Shown here in pieces: positions 1-7,593 of a stretch of DNA of 12,002 nt (positions are counted from its first letter, which is position 1; each line of letters starts with the position of its first letter). Made by a program: the position numbers and the translations under genes. This DNA is from Bacillota bacterium (GTDB taxonomy: Bacteria > Bacillota > Limnochordia > Darwinibacteriales > Darwinibacteriaceae), in assembly GCA_012799115.1 (NCBI GenBank), contig JAAZLY010000261.1, forward strand, positions 1 to 12,002. The letters run 5' to 3'. The notes beneath the pieces were generated by a model. It made no database searches. It had not been told where the DNA came from and saw only the letters and a list, made by a program, of their open reading frames with translations.

Positions 1-7
1 ACCTCCC
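1..7 (-). promoter_or_regulatory. Ribosome binding site of an off-window leftward gene
   Basis: Read leftward, the first seven bases give GGGAGGT, a good Shine-Dalgarno sequence. The gene it would serve must begin just left of the window edge. A promoter in the same orientation lies a few bases upstream (25-53), and the two signals support each other. Nothing can be said about the product. Confidence 0.45.
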
Positions 8-24
8 ACGTTCGTCCACCCTAC

Positions 25-53
25 ATGATTTCCTTCTTCCAAGACAATGTCAA
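25..53 (-). promoter_or_regulatory. Leftward sigma-A type promoter
   Basis: On the minus strand a perfect -35 TTGACA (bases 53-48) is followed after exactly 17 bp by AATCAT (30-25), which matches four of six -10 consensus positions. Transcription would start near base 18 and reach the GGGAGGT site at 7-1. The promoter therefore drives a gene outside the window, divergent from the amidohydrolase. Seen: the hexamers and spacing. Inferred: activity. Confidence 0.5.
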
Positions 54-87
54 CCCTCTATTAGATGATTTAACTACAAATCCTGCT

Positions 88-128
88 AAGAAGAATCACC
101 GTTTCCGCGGGAAACAGGGATTCTTCTT
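88..128. promoter_or_regulatory. Strong hairpin between divergent genes
   Basis: Bases 88-106 pair with 110-128, giving 17 of 19 possible pairs. The outer arm is AAGAAGAATC/GATTCTTCTT, the inner arm GTTTCC/GGAAAC, with two single mismatches between them and a 3-nt loop. The 3' side ends in TTCTTCTTT, so it resembles an intrinsic terminator in the rightward direction. However, the gene to the left appears to be transcribed away from it. It could be a leader attenuator of the amidohydrolase, a regulator-binding palindrome, or a terminator for an unseen transcript. Confidence 0.5.
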
Positions 129-182
129 TCCGTGCAGAAACCGTATGGTGAACGAAACTCAAGATATGTGGAGGATAAACTG

Positions 183-1796
183 ATGATAGCACCGAGCACA
201 GCCACGCAAGTCTTCTATAACGCGAGGATCATCACCCTCGATCCTTCCCAACCAAGGGCGGAAGCTATGGCCTTGGCGGGTGGGAAAATCCTGGCCGTGG
301 GCAGCAACGAAGAGATGTTAGCGCTGGTCACGCAAGAAACAAAGACCCACGATCTACAAGGTCAAACAGTTGTACCGGGCTTCAACGACAGTCATATGCA
401 CCTCATTAACTTGGGGCAATACATGGATGGAGTGGATCTAACCAAGGCGCGCTCCATCTCTGATGTCAACCGCCTTGGCCAAGAGTACGTGGAGAAAAAC
501 CCCGCCAAGACTTGGATCATAGGGCGCGGCTTCAATGACGAGATGTTTGACACCAAGGCCTTACCGACGAAAGCAGACCTTGACCAGATTTCCAAGAAGG
601 TACCTGTGTTTTTCACTCGAGTCTGCGGACACATTGCTGTGGCGAACTCCAAGGCTTTAGAACTTGCGGGGATTACGTCCAATACCCCGAACCCACCTGG
701 TGGAAGTATTGACAGAAACCCTGCAACTGGAGAGGCCACGGGTGTATTGCGGGAAAATGCTATTGATCTTGTACGCACTCTCATTCCTTCTCCAACAGTT
801 GAGGATTTGAAGCGGGTGATTCGAATCGCTAGCCAAAAGGCTGCTTCCCTTGGTCTAACTTCGGTCCAGAGCAATGATCTACATGGCACTCGCACACTGA
901 TCAACCGCTTGGAAGCCTATGCCCAGTTAGACGAAGCGGGGGAGTTACCTATCCGGGTAGAGCTACAATCAACGATGCCCACCCCTGAAGAGCTCAAAAT
1001 GTATATTGAGATCCGGCGGAAACATCCTAACCTTGGAACCAGGGTTACCCTCGGTCCATTGAAGCTCTTCACTGATGGGTCCTTAGGCGGTCGAACCGCG
1101 GCTCTCTCCCACCCTTACGCTGATGATCCATCGACATCTGGGATGGCGATCTTCTCCCAAGAGGAACTGGATGAACTGGTGCTAATTGCAGCCCAGGCCA
1201 ACCTCCCCGTGGCGATTCATGCAATTGGCGATCGGGCTATGGACATGGTGATCGACAGCTACGAAAAGGCGAAACTCGCCGAACCTGGCTGGACATCTCG
1301 TCCTCGGATCATTCATGCCCAGATTACCAGGTATGACCAGCTTCAGCGCATGGCCAAACTCGGTATCGTCTGCGATATTCAACCCATCTTTGTCCCCACA
1401 GACCTTCACTTTGTCGAAACGAGAGTGGGAGCAGAGAGCGCCAAATACTCCTACGCCTGGAAAACGATGGGGGAACTAGGTATCCATACCGCAGGTGGAT
1501 CAGATTGCCCAGTGGAATCCTGTAATCCCCTGTGGGGAATGCACGCTGCCATCACACGCCAAGACCAGAACGGATACCCGAAGGAAGGATGGCACCCCGC
1601 CGAACGGCTCACAGCCGAAGAGGCCCTCGCCCTTTTTACAACCGGTTCGGCCTACGCAGCCCACGAGGAAGAGATCAAGGGAAGCCTAAGTGCAGGTAAA
1701 CTCGCTGATTTTGTGGTCTTACCTGAGGATCCAACCGAAGTCCCTCCAGAACGACTCCTCACAATGGAAGTAATAGCAACCCATGTAGGGGACTGA
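183..1796 (+). CDS. Amidohydrolase, YtcJ/NfdA-like (amidohydrolase_3 family)
   Basis: A 537-residue metal-dependent hydrolase of the cytosolic amidohydrolase superfamily, in the branch that includes B. subtilis YtcJ and N-substituted formamide deformylase NfdA. Family members hydrolyse C-N bonds, but this protein's substrate cannot be read from sequence. Visible metal-site motifs are DSHMHL (H71, H73), TDGSLGGR (D298), AIHAIGDRA (H346, D350), RIIHAQ (H378) and GGSDCPVES (D441). An N-terminal beta-sandwich segment (about 8-65) precedes the barrel, and the C-terminal GSLSAGKLADFVVL segment closes the sandwich. There is no signal peptide, so it should be cytoplasmic. ATG 183 is chosen because GGAGG at 170-174 lies 8 nt upstream. 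A GTG at 132 is in frame but lacks a ribosome binding site and sits beside the 88-128 hairpin. The stop codon lies inside a short palindrome (1788-1800). Length and motifs are complete. Confidence 0.9.
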   Translation: MIAPSTATQVFYNARIITLDPSQPRAEAMALAGGKILAVGSNEEMLALVTQETKTHDLQGQTVVPGFNDSHMHLINLGQYMDGVDLTKARSISDVNRLGQEYVEKNPAKTWIIGRGFNDEMFDTKALPTKADLDQISKKVPVFFTRVCGHIAVANSKALELAGITSNTPNPPGGSIDRNPATGEATGVLRENAIDLVRTLIPSPTVEDLKRVIRIASQKAASLGLTSVQSNDLHGTRTLINRLEAYAQLDEAGELPIRVELQSTMPTPEELKMYIEIRRKHPNLGTRVTLGPLKLFTDGSLGGRTAALSHPYADDPSTSGMAIFSQEELDELVLIAAQANLPVAIHAIGDRAMDMVIDSYEKAKLAEPGWTSRPRIIHAQITRYDQLQRMAKLGIVCDIQPIFVPTDLHFVETRVGAESAKYSYAWKTMGELGIHTAGGSDCPVESCNPLWGMHAAITRQDQNGYPKEGWHPAERLTAEEALALFTTGSAYAAHEEEIKGSLSAGKLADFVVLPEDPTEVPPERLLTMEVIATHVGD

Positions 1797-1800
1797 CCCC
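1788..1800 (-). repeat. GGGGTC-type short palindrome, copy 1 (overlaps stop codon)
   Basis: The plus strand reads GGGGACTGACCCC. Its reverse complement GGGGTCAGTCCCC is identical to the copy at 7595-7607 and closely related to the copy at 11875-11889. The TGA stop codon of the amidohydrolase (1794-1796) lies within it. Such short dispersed GC-rich palindromes resemble REP sequences moved by RAYT-type transposases. That link is inference, since no transposase is present here. Confidence 0.55.
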
Positions 1801-1814
1801 GAGCAATGTGACGA

Positions 1815-1857
1815 AAAGCGACTCTGGATCATGTGCGATTCGATCCAGAGTCGCTTT
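1815..1857. terminator. Bidirectional intrinsic terminator
   Basis: A perfect 16-bp inverted repeat (1815-1830 with 1842-1857, arms AAAGCGACTCTGGATC and its complement) encloses an 11-nt loop. It lies between the amidohydrolase stop and the permease stop, which converge here. The arms end in AAA/TTT, giving short U tails in both directions (TTTGATG rightward, TTTTCG leftward). It probably ends both transcripts. Confidence 0.85.
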
Positions 1858-1880
1858 GATGTTATCATGTGCTTGTGTCT

Positions 1881-3866
1881 TTACATGCTGACAATTCTGT
1901 AGTAAACCCTTGCGGTCCTGTGGTAAACAAGACCATAGAAGAGGGCAAAGATGAGAACTGTCCCCCCTGTACAAGTCGCAAAGAGGAGTGTATTTCTCAA
2001 ACTAAAAACCGCCAAAAGCTTCGTTATGAACGGGAAAGCGACGCTAATGTGAACTGTAGCAACGATGAGGGGCAAGAAGAACACTGTCAGCACTTGACTG
2101 CGGATGGATCGCTTGACTTCCTCTCTACTCATTCCCACCTTTTGCATGATGGCAAAGCGCTCCTTGTCCTCATAGCCTTCGGTGATCTGCTTGTAGTAGA
2201 TAATCAGCACCGTTCCCATAATAAACAAGATACCTAGAAACAACCCAAGGAAGAAGAGCCCGCCGTAGAGGGAATAGAACTCATCCTTCACAGCTTCCCG
2301 CGACTCAATATAACGGGAAACGCCACCACTTGGAAGGCTAGAACGCAGATCCTTGTAGAATGCTATCTCCCCTTCCTCGCTCACGTCTCCTGGAAAATCA
2401 AACTGCAGGTGATAAGTAAGCTTTGAACCGTGCTCTCCATACACGTCTGCCTGGGCATGGTACATCTCCTCAACGACATCCATGTCCTTCACAATCAAGA
2501 AGTGGCGTCCAGAAATATCCCACTCTGTTACCGCAGGTAACTCATTAAGTTGCTTTCTGACGGAGAATGTCCGTCCAAGTACGGAGAGGCTCTCATACTC
2601 ATAGTCTGCACCCTGCGAATAGAGCAAGACCTCGTCCTGAGCGAGCTGAACTTCTTCTCCAGTAAGACCACTGTAGTCTTCGCTAGGAATGAAGCACAAC
2701 GTTTTCAACCGGGAAGGTGATATGTTGAGTGAAGGCTCGTCTGTCAGAAACTCATTCCCTTGGGCAATGCCCACAAAAGAGAGCATGCGGTATTCCATCG
2801 GGTCCTGCATTACTAGATTATGGTTCTCCACGACTTGGGCGACGGTCGCACCAAGATTATCAATGTATTCGTCTGTAATCCCATAGGAAGAGATAACGAT
2901 GTCCCTAGGATAACGGGTTTTCAAAACATCTTCTACTCCAACAAAGAGGGCCACCGTTGTTGACAGTGTGACCAAGACCATGGTGGAAAGGATGCAGATA
3001 TTGGCAAGGCCTACAGCATTTCGTTGCATACGGTACATCAAACCCGACACAGTCGTAAAGCGATTCGGTCGGTAATAGTAGCTCTTGTTTTTGCGAAGCA
3101 GCTTCAAAAGAGCAATGCTGCCAGCAGTAAAGAGGCAATAGGTCCCAATCATCACGAGGATCACGGCCACAAAAAAGAGTGTTAAGGCAGCAATTGGCGA
3201 TTCCGCAGTTAGGGCTAGGTAATAGCCAGTACCCATTGACGCCAACCCGCTTAGGGTAAGGAGCCATTTTGCTTTGGGTTCCCTTTCTCCCACCTGCCCG
3301 CCTTTCAGAAGTTCGATGGGCTTTGCCAGATGAACCTGGCGCAAGTTGCTCAGTAGGGTCAAAAAGAAAATGGTTCCAAAAAGAAGGAGAGCAAAAACGA
3401 TCGCTGACCCAGAGATTTCAAAACCCATCTGCACCTCGAAACGTAGAAGTTTGAGGAGAAGCAAGAACATGGCCTTGGAGAGGACAATACCCCCTATGAG
3501 TCCTGCGGAAATGCTGATGACAGCTATATAGATCGTCTCATACATCATGATTCGGGCCAAATGCTTCTTTTCCATACCCAGGACGTTAAAGAGACCGAAC
3601 TCCTTTTTCCTCCGCTTAATCAAAAAACTGTTGGTATAAAGCAAGAAAACAGCTGAAAAGATCCCTACGACCACAAAACCAAAGGATAGCATCATCTGCA
3701 CAGTATCTCCACCGCTCATCTTCCCGAGGCCCGAGTTTTGCGATAAGGAATGCATTAGGTAGTACATCGCTACGGTGGCAGTACACGTCAAGATGTAGGG
3801 AAGATAGACTTGGATGTTTTTTCGAATATTATCTGCGGCGAGTTTCCAATAGAAAAACCTACCCAC
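1881..3866 (-). CDS. BceB-type ABC transporter permease
   Basis: A permease of the FtsX/MacB-like BceB family (661 residues; BceB-type proteins are about 640-670). These transporters remove peptide antibiotics such as bacitracin or lantibiotics from their membrane targets and also pass the flux signal to a partner histidine kinase. The architecture fits: a first membrane segment after YWKLAADNIRKN, an FtsX domain (about 60-185), further segments to about residue 310, a large extracellular region of roughly 220 residues, then three C-terminal segments beginning GGLFFLGLFLGILFIMG. About ten membrane segments are visible. The start is uncertain: GTG 3866 follows a weak GGTGG and overlaps the ATPase stop by 8 bp, while TTG 3887 has no ribosome binding site. 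It is last in the module, with the shared terminator at 1815-1857. The antibiotic recognised cannot be told from sequence. Confidence 0.9.
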   Translation of the reverse strand: MGRFFYWKLAADNIRKNIQVYLPYILTCTATVAMYYLMHSLSQNSGLGKMSGGDTVQMMLSFGFVVVGIFSAVFLLYTNSFLIKRRKKEFGLFNVLGMEKKHLARIMMYETIYIAVISISAGLIGGIVLSKAMFLLLLKLLRFEVQMGFEISGSAIVFALLLFGTIFFLTLLSNLRQVHLAKPIELLKGGQVGEREPKAKWLLTLSGLASMGTGYYLALTAESPIAALTLFFVAVILVMIGTYCLFTAGSIALLKLLRKNKSYYYRPNRFTTVSGLMYRMQRNAVGLANICILSTMVLVTLSTTVALFVGVEDVLKTRYPRDIVISSYGITDEYIDNLGATVAQVVENHNLVMQDPMEYRMLSFVGIAQGNEFLTDEPSLNISPSRLKTLCFIPSEDYSGLTGEEVQLAQDEVLLYSQGADYEYESLSVLGRTFSVRKQLNELPAVTEWDISGRHFLIVKDMDVVEEMYHAQADVYGEHGSKLTYHLQFDFPGDVSEEGEIAFYKDLRSSLPSGGVSRYIESREAVKDEFYSLYGGLFFLGLFLGILFIMGTVLIIYYKQITEGYEDKERFAIMQKVGMSREEVKRSIRSQVLTVFFLPLIVATVHISVAFPFITKLLAVFSLRNTLLFATCTGGTVLIFALFYGLVYHRTARVYYRIVSM

Positions 3867-4626
3867 GACGTTCACCACCCGTGGCAATCATGGTCAGCGT
3901 GTCAGCAATCTTCTGGTACATTTCCTCTTCTGAGGAATCGCCTTTGTAGAGTTGGTGGAAGATCTCACCATCTTTGATAAAGAGTACTCGTTGGGCGAAG
4001 CTCGCGGCCTTGGTACTGTGGGTAACCATGAGGATCGTCTGTCCCTCTTCATTGATTTCTCGAAAGAGTCGCAGGAGGCCATCTGTAGCTCTGGAATCCA
4101 AAGCCCCCGTAGGCTCATCGGCCAAAATGAGTTGCGGATTTGTGATAATGGCTCTTGCGATGGCCGTTCTTTGCTTTTCGCCACCAGACACTTCATAAGG
4201 ATACTTTGCTAGGATCGGTTCAATGCCTAATTTCCGGGCGATGGGAGTCAGGCGACGCTCCATTTCCTGATAAGGCTTACGGGCCAAAACTAGGGGCAAG
4301 AAGATATTATCACGAATGGAGAATGTGTCGAGTAAGTTGAAGTCTTGGAAGACAAAACCCAAGTTGTCCCGGCGAAAGGCCGCGATCTCCTTTTGGGGAA
4401 TGGATCCGATGTTCCGGCCATTTAGAAGAACATCACCAGCTGTGGGTGTATCCAAGGCTGCTAGAATATTGAGCAAGGTTGTTTTCCCGGAACCAGACTC
4501 TCCCATGATGGCGACATATTCGCCTTTTTCCACCCCAAAGGATACACTAGACAGTGCCTGAACCTGGTTTCCACCAAAGCGGGGGGTATAGACTTTCTTG
4601 AGATTTTTTACCTCTAAAATATACAT
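3859..4626 (-). CDS. BceA-type ABC transporter ATP-binding protein
   Basis: A 255-residue ATPase that powers the adjacent BceB-type permease from the cytoplasmic face. All ABC motifs are intact: Walker A GESGSGKTT (42-50), Q-loop Q94 in FVFQDFNLLD, signature SGGEKQR (147-153), Walker B LILADE with catalytic E171, D-loop GALDS, and switch histidine H203. Overall it matches the MacB/LolD-like subgroup used by peptide-resistance transporters. Start ATG 4626 has an excellent GGAGGAGGT 7 nt upstream. It lies 67 bp downstream of the kinase gene, long enough for its own promoter (candidate signals at 4654-4699), and its 3' end overlaps the permease start. Expression by the upstream response regulator is expected from the family. 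Confidence 0.95.
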   Translation of the reverse strand: MYILEVKNLKKVYTPRFGGNQVQALSSVSFGVEKGEYVAIMGESGSGKTTLLNILAALDTPTAGDVLLNGRNIGSIPQKEIAAFRRDNLGFVFQDFNLLDTFSIRDNIFLPLVLARKPYQEMERRLTPIARKLGIEPILAKYPYEVSGGEKQRTAIARAIITNPQLILADEPTGALDSRATDGLLRLFREINEEGQTILMVTHSTKAASFAQRVLFIKDGEIFHQLYKGDSSEEEMYQKIADTLTMIATGGERRG

Positions 4627-4653
4627 GCGATGACCTCCTCCATCATTAGGTCA

Positions 4654-4699
4654 ACTATAACAAAGGGGGGAAATGTGTTGCCATCGTTTTGGCTTACAC
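4654..4699 (-). promoter_or_regulatory. Candidate operator and promoter of the ABC transporter genes
   Basis: On the plus strand 4675-4699 reads GTGTtGCCA, six bases, then TGGCttACAC: an interrupted dyad that covers the histidine kinase stop codon. On the minus strand a -10-like TATAGT (4659-4654) follows. The dyad centre is about 30 bp upstream of this hexamer, a usual position for an activator of the OmpR family beside a weak -35. Bce-type regulators characteristically activate a promoter directly in front of the transporter genes. Seen: dyad and TATAGT. Inferred: operator function. It could also fold as a small RNA hairpin. Confidence 0.35.
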
Positions 4700-5728
4700 T
4701 TCCCCGCCTAACCTTACATTCCCGTAAGGATCGAAGAGTTCTGCTGTATCGAGTCTGATCTTCACTTTGGTACCCTGGCCCACCGTAGATTCGATACAAA
4801 TGGTGTGGGAGAGCTTGTCTAGAATTCTCTTGCACAAATAGAGACCAATGCCTGTAGCCTTTTTCTCGATGCGCCCAGTATACCCCGTAAATCCCTGTTC
4901 AAAGACTCTCGGAAGATCCTCGGCTGCGATTCCCATGCCTGTGTCCTCAATAACAAGAAGCTTTGTTTCCCGATCTTCAAGATAGATGGAAATCGCCCCT
5001 TGCCTCGTGTATTTCAACGCATTCGACAAGATCTGCCCGATGACAAAGGTGAGCCACTTCTCATCGGTAAGCACTTCACAGTTGAGTTCCTGAAAGTCGA
5101 GTCGAATTCTCTGCCTGATGAACAGCTTAGCGTAGCGATGCACTGCCTGTCGGACGATGGCATCTAAGCTATGACGTTTCAAGACAAAATCGGTAGAAGG
5201 GCTTTCTACCCGCAAATACTGTAGAACCATATCTGCGTATTGCTCAATTTTGAATAGCTCCGCGAGTAGTTCGCTAGAGTCCTCATCGTCCTGTGACTGC
5301 AGGACCAAACGCATAGCGGCAATGGGGGTTTTGATCTGATGGGCCCACAAGGTGTAATACTCCATCAACTCCCTGCGTTCTTGTTCCGCTGCAGATATCG
5401 ACTTCCGCTTGTCCTCCAAGAGCAAGGAAAGAAGCTCCTGATAACCTTCTTCAAGCAAATCATGTGGTTGGGGAAGTCCAGCAAGTTGTAGGGTTATCGT
5501 GTTCTTGAGGGTAGCCAAGACCTGATGCCGCCGAAAAAAGGAATAAAGATCCCTGCCCATCGCAATCGCGGATGCCGACAGACATAAGAAAATAGCGTAT
5601 AGCAGCGGTTCGAGGGGCAGATCGTAGAGTGCGAAAATAGCAGCAAAAAGCACGGTGCAGATTGTGAAGAGTCCGATGATTCCGCTGCGGGCCTTAAGAT
5701 GGGAAATGAGTACTTGTCTCTTGTTCAT
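4694..5728 (-). CDS. BceS-type intramembrane-sensing histidine kinase
   Basis: A 344-residue sensor kinase. Two closely spaced membrane segments (about 17-34 and 39-57) have almost no extracellular loop, the mark of intramembrane-sensing kinases that read the state of a BceAB-type transporter rather than binding drug themselves. The phosphoacceptor is H130 in WAHQIKTPIAAMR. Catalytic boxes are the N-box QILSNALKYT (N236), G1 EDTGMGI (D262) and G2 ATGIGLYL (about 291-298). The ATG overlaps the response-regulator stop by 4 bp (ATGA), indicating translational coupling. It should phosphorylate the regulator encoded just upstream. Length agrees with the BceS family (about 330-350). Confidence 0.93.
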   Translation of the reverse strand: MNKRQVLISHLKARSGIIGLFTICTVLFAAIFALYDLPLEPLLYAIFLCLSASAIAMGRDLYSFFRRHQVLATLKNTITLQLAGLPQPHDLLEEGYQELLSLLLEDKRKSISAAEQERRELMEYYTLWAHQIKTPIAAMRLVLQSQDDEDSSELLAELFKIEQYADMVLQYLRVESPSTDFVLKRHSLDAIVRQAVHRYAKLFIRQRIRLDFQELNCEVLTDEKWLTFVIGQILSNALKYTRQGAISIYLEDRETKLLVIEDTGMGIAAEDLPRVFEQGFTGYTGRIEKKATGIGLYLCKRILDKLSHTICIESTVGQGTKVKIRLDTAELFDPYGNVRLGGEV

Positions 5729-6396
5729 TTGACCTCATACCCCATACCCTTCTTGGTTGTAATAAAGTCCTCAAGTCCGAGGGTTGTGAGCTTGCGGCGT
5801 AATCTCGTCACATTGACGGTGAGGGTATTGTCATCGACATAGCTGTCCGTCTCCCAAAGCATCGTCATGAGGGAGTCCCTCGAAATGACCTTGCCACTGT
5901 TCTCCATCAGCATCTTCAATATCTTGTACTCATTGCGCGTCAAGTCTGTCCGCTGGCCTTTATAGCTGATGGAGGCATCATCTGTGTTTAGGATAACTCC
6001 CCTATGCTCCAATAGATGTGTCTGTCCTGCAAAGTCATAGGTGCGGCGTAACATGGCTTGTACCTTAGCCGTCAATACGGAAAGATCAAATGGTTTGGCA
6101 ATAAAATCATCGCCTCCCATGTTCATAGCCATCACGATATTCATGTTGTCTGACGCTGAGGAAATGAAGATGATGGGTACCTTGGAATGCTTGCGGATCT
6201 CGCTACACCAATGATAGCCATTATAGAAGGGAAGGGAGATGTCAAGCAAGACCAACTGGGGGTCGAAGGTGACAAAGTGAGATAAGACGTCCTCAAAGTC
6301 GGTCACGCATTCGACGTCATAGCCCCAGCCCTTGATGTGTTTTTCCATGGTCATAGCAATAACCAAATCGTCCTCAACGATTAGAATGCGGTACAC
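5725..6396 (-). CDS. BceR-type OmpR-family response regulator
   Basis: A 223-residue two-component regulator. The receiver domain (1-115) has the acidic pocket E8/D9/D10, phosphoacceptor D52 in VLLDISLP, switch serine S79 or S80, and K101 in FIAKPFD. The C-terminal winged-helix DNA-binding domain (about 130-223) includes LTRNEYKILKMLM, the recognition-helix region TLTVNVTRLRRKL and the closing KKGMGYEV wing. Partner is the kinase overlapping it by 4 bp. The likely target is the promoter in front of the ABC ATPase. Start ATG 6396 is preceded by GGAAGG, with GGGAGG further upstream. It lies 27 bp after the aldolase stop without a visible terminator, so read-through from the aldolase promoter is likely. 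Confidence 0.94.
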   Translation of the reverse strand: MYRILIVEDDLVIAMTMEKHIKGWGYDVECVTDFEDVLSHFVTFDPQLVLLDISLPFYNGYHWCSEIRKHSKVPIIFISSASDNMNIVMAMNMGGDDFIAKPFDLSVLTAKVQAMLRRTYDFAGQTHLLEHRGVILNTDDASISYKGQRTDLTRNEYKILKMLMENSGKVISRDSLMTMLWETDSYVDDNTLTVNVTRLRRKLTTLGLEDFITTKKGMGYEVK

Positions 6397-6423
6397 ATAG
6401 ACCCCGTCCTTCCCGTAACCTCC

Positions 6424-7452
6424 CTAGAGGAGCTTCTTCAAGTCAGCGATGAACTCGTCCACCGCATCCTCCCTCGTGGCCCAGGATGTGACAAGGCGGA
6501 TCATGGTATGATCGTCGTCCATACGCTTTTGGACTTCAAAGGAATATTCCTTGGCTACGAGCTCTGCAATGACCTGATTGGGCAAGATGGGAAAGATCTG
6601 GTTCGAAGGTGAGTGTAGCAAAAGGGGACATCCCAAGGCAATCAACGCGCCTTGGATCTTCGTTGCCATGGCGTTAGCGTGCCTTGCCAGTTCAAAGAAT
6701 AAGTTGCCACGGAAGAGTTCTGTGAACTGAATCCCTAGCAAGCGGCCTTTAGCTAACAACGCTCCTTTTTGCTTAATATGAAAGCGGAAGTCTGCCTTTA
6801 GACTCTCTGTGCAGATCACTAGAGCTTCTCCGATCAGGGCACCATTCTTGGTTCCTCCAATGTAAAAAGCATCCACAAGGCTTGCGATATCGCCTAGTGT
6901 GAGATCGTTCTTATCGGAGGTGAGAGCGGAGCCAAGTCTGGCACCATCCATGAAGAGTAAGAGTCCTAGAGCACGGCATGTCTCGCTTAGTGCTTTAAGC
7001 TCGTCCTTCGTGTAAATGGAACCCACTTCGGTGGCGTTCGAGATGTAAACAAGCCTTGGCTTGACCATATGTTCATCCGTGTGCGCTTCCACAGCCTGCC
7101 TTACATCTGAGGGGTAAAGCTTGCCCTCCCTTCCGGACATGCTAATGATCTTATGTCCAGTGGCTTCGATGGCACCTGTTTCATGGACCTCGATATGACC
7201 TGTTAAGGGAGCAATGACAGCTTCATGTGGTCTGAGAAAGGCGGAAATCGCGATCAGGTTGGTCTGGGTTCCTCCGGGAATGAGATGAACATCCACATCA
7301 CCTCGGCTGATCTTCCTTTTGATCAACTCCGCGGCTTCCTGACAGAACCTGTCTTCCCCATAACCTACCGTTTGTTCCAGATTGGTTTCTATTAGGGCTC
7401 TGAGAATCTGCGGATGTGCCCCTTCACTATAATCGTTCCGAAAACTGTACAT
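6424..7452 (-). CDS. ltaE: Low-specificity L-threonine aldolase (PLP enzyme)
   Basis: A 342-residue fold-type I pyridoxal-phosphate enzyme of the beta-eliminating-lyase/threonine-aldolase family. It would reversibly cleave threonine and allo-threonine to glycine and acetaldehyde in the cytoplasm. Visible: N-terminal FRNDYSEGAHP, substrate/PLP loop GGTQTN (60-65), HIEVHETGA with a candidate ring-stacking histidine (H86 or H90), cofactor-nitrogen aspartate D169 in MDGARLG, and Schiff-base lysine K202 in IGGTKNG. Length is normal. ATG 7452 has GGAGG 9 nt upstream. It is the first gene of the leftward cluster, only 27 bp before the response regulator. It has no known role in peptide-antibiotic resistance, so the link may be simple read-through. 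Allo-threonine specificity cannot be judged. Confidence 0.9.
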   Translation of the reverse strand: MYSFRNDYSEGAHPQILRALIETNLEQTVGYGEDRFCQEAAELIKRKISRGDVDVHLIPGGTQTNLIAISAFLRPHEAVIAPLTGHIEVHETGAIEATGHKIISMSGREGKLYPSDVRQAVEAHTDEHMVKPRLVYISNATEVGSIYTKDELKALSETCRALGLLLFMDGARLGSALTSDKNDLTLGDIASLVDAFYIGGTKNGALIGEALVICTESLKADFRFHIKQKGALLAKGRLLGIQFTELFRGNLFFELARHANAMATKIQGALIALGCPLLLHSPSNQIFPILPNQVIAELVAKEYSFEVQKRMDDDHTMIRLVTSWATREDAVDEFIADLKKLL

Positions 7453-7471
7453 AGAATCTTGCCTCCACTCC

Positions 7472-7522
7472 AGATTAATCTATCTTCACTTTTCTTCTGC
7501 ATACACCACAGATCGCCTGTGG
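7472..7522 (-). promoter_or_regulatory. Leader palindromes upstream of the threonine aldolase
   Basis: Two perfect dyads lie in the aldolase leader: AGATTAATCT at 7472-7481 and CCACAG-5 nt-CTGTGG at 7506-7522. Either could be an operator, and the second could fold as a small RNA hairpin. I found no convincing -35/-10 pair here, so the promoter is not located. Function is inferred only from symmetry and position. Confidence 0.25.
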
Positions 7523-7593
7523 GTCAGTTCTCTTTCTGTTTAAGTAAGTTTTCGCCATGGGGTAAGGAAGAACCTTTATCCTGGTAATTTTTG

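Noticed and set aside
132..182. GTG 132 as the amidohydrolase start
   Set aside because: It has no ribosome binding site and lies next to the hairpin arm, whereas ATG 183 has GGAGG at an ideal distance.
392..904. Minus-strand open frame of 170 codons inside the amidohydrolase
   Set aside because: It is antisense to a gene with complete catalytic motifs, has no ribosome binding site and shows no recognisable domain, so it is a shadow frame.
1869..2237. Plus-strand open frame of 122 codons over the 3' end of the permease
   Set aside because: It is antisense to the conserved C-terminal membrane segments of the permease. Its composition is low in hydrophobic residues and it has no family resemblance.
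7519..7532. GTGGGTCAGTTCTC as a possible fourth copy of the GGGGTC palindrome
   Set aside because: Only the central GGTCAGT matches. The CCCC arm is absent, so no dyad forms.
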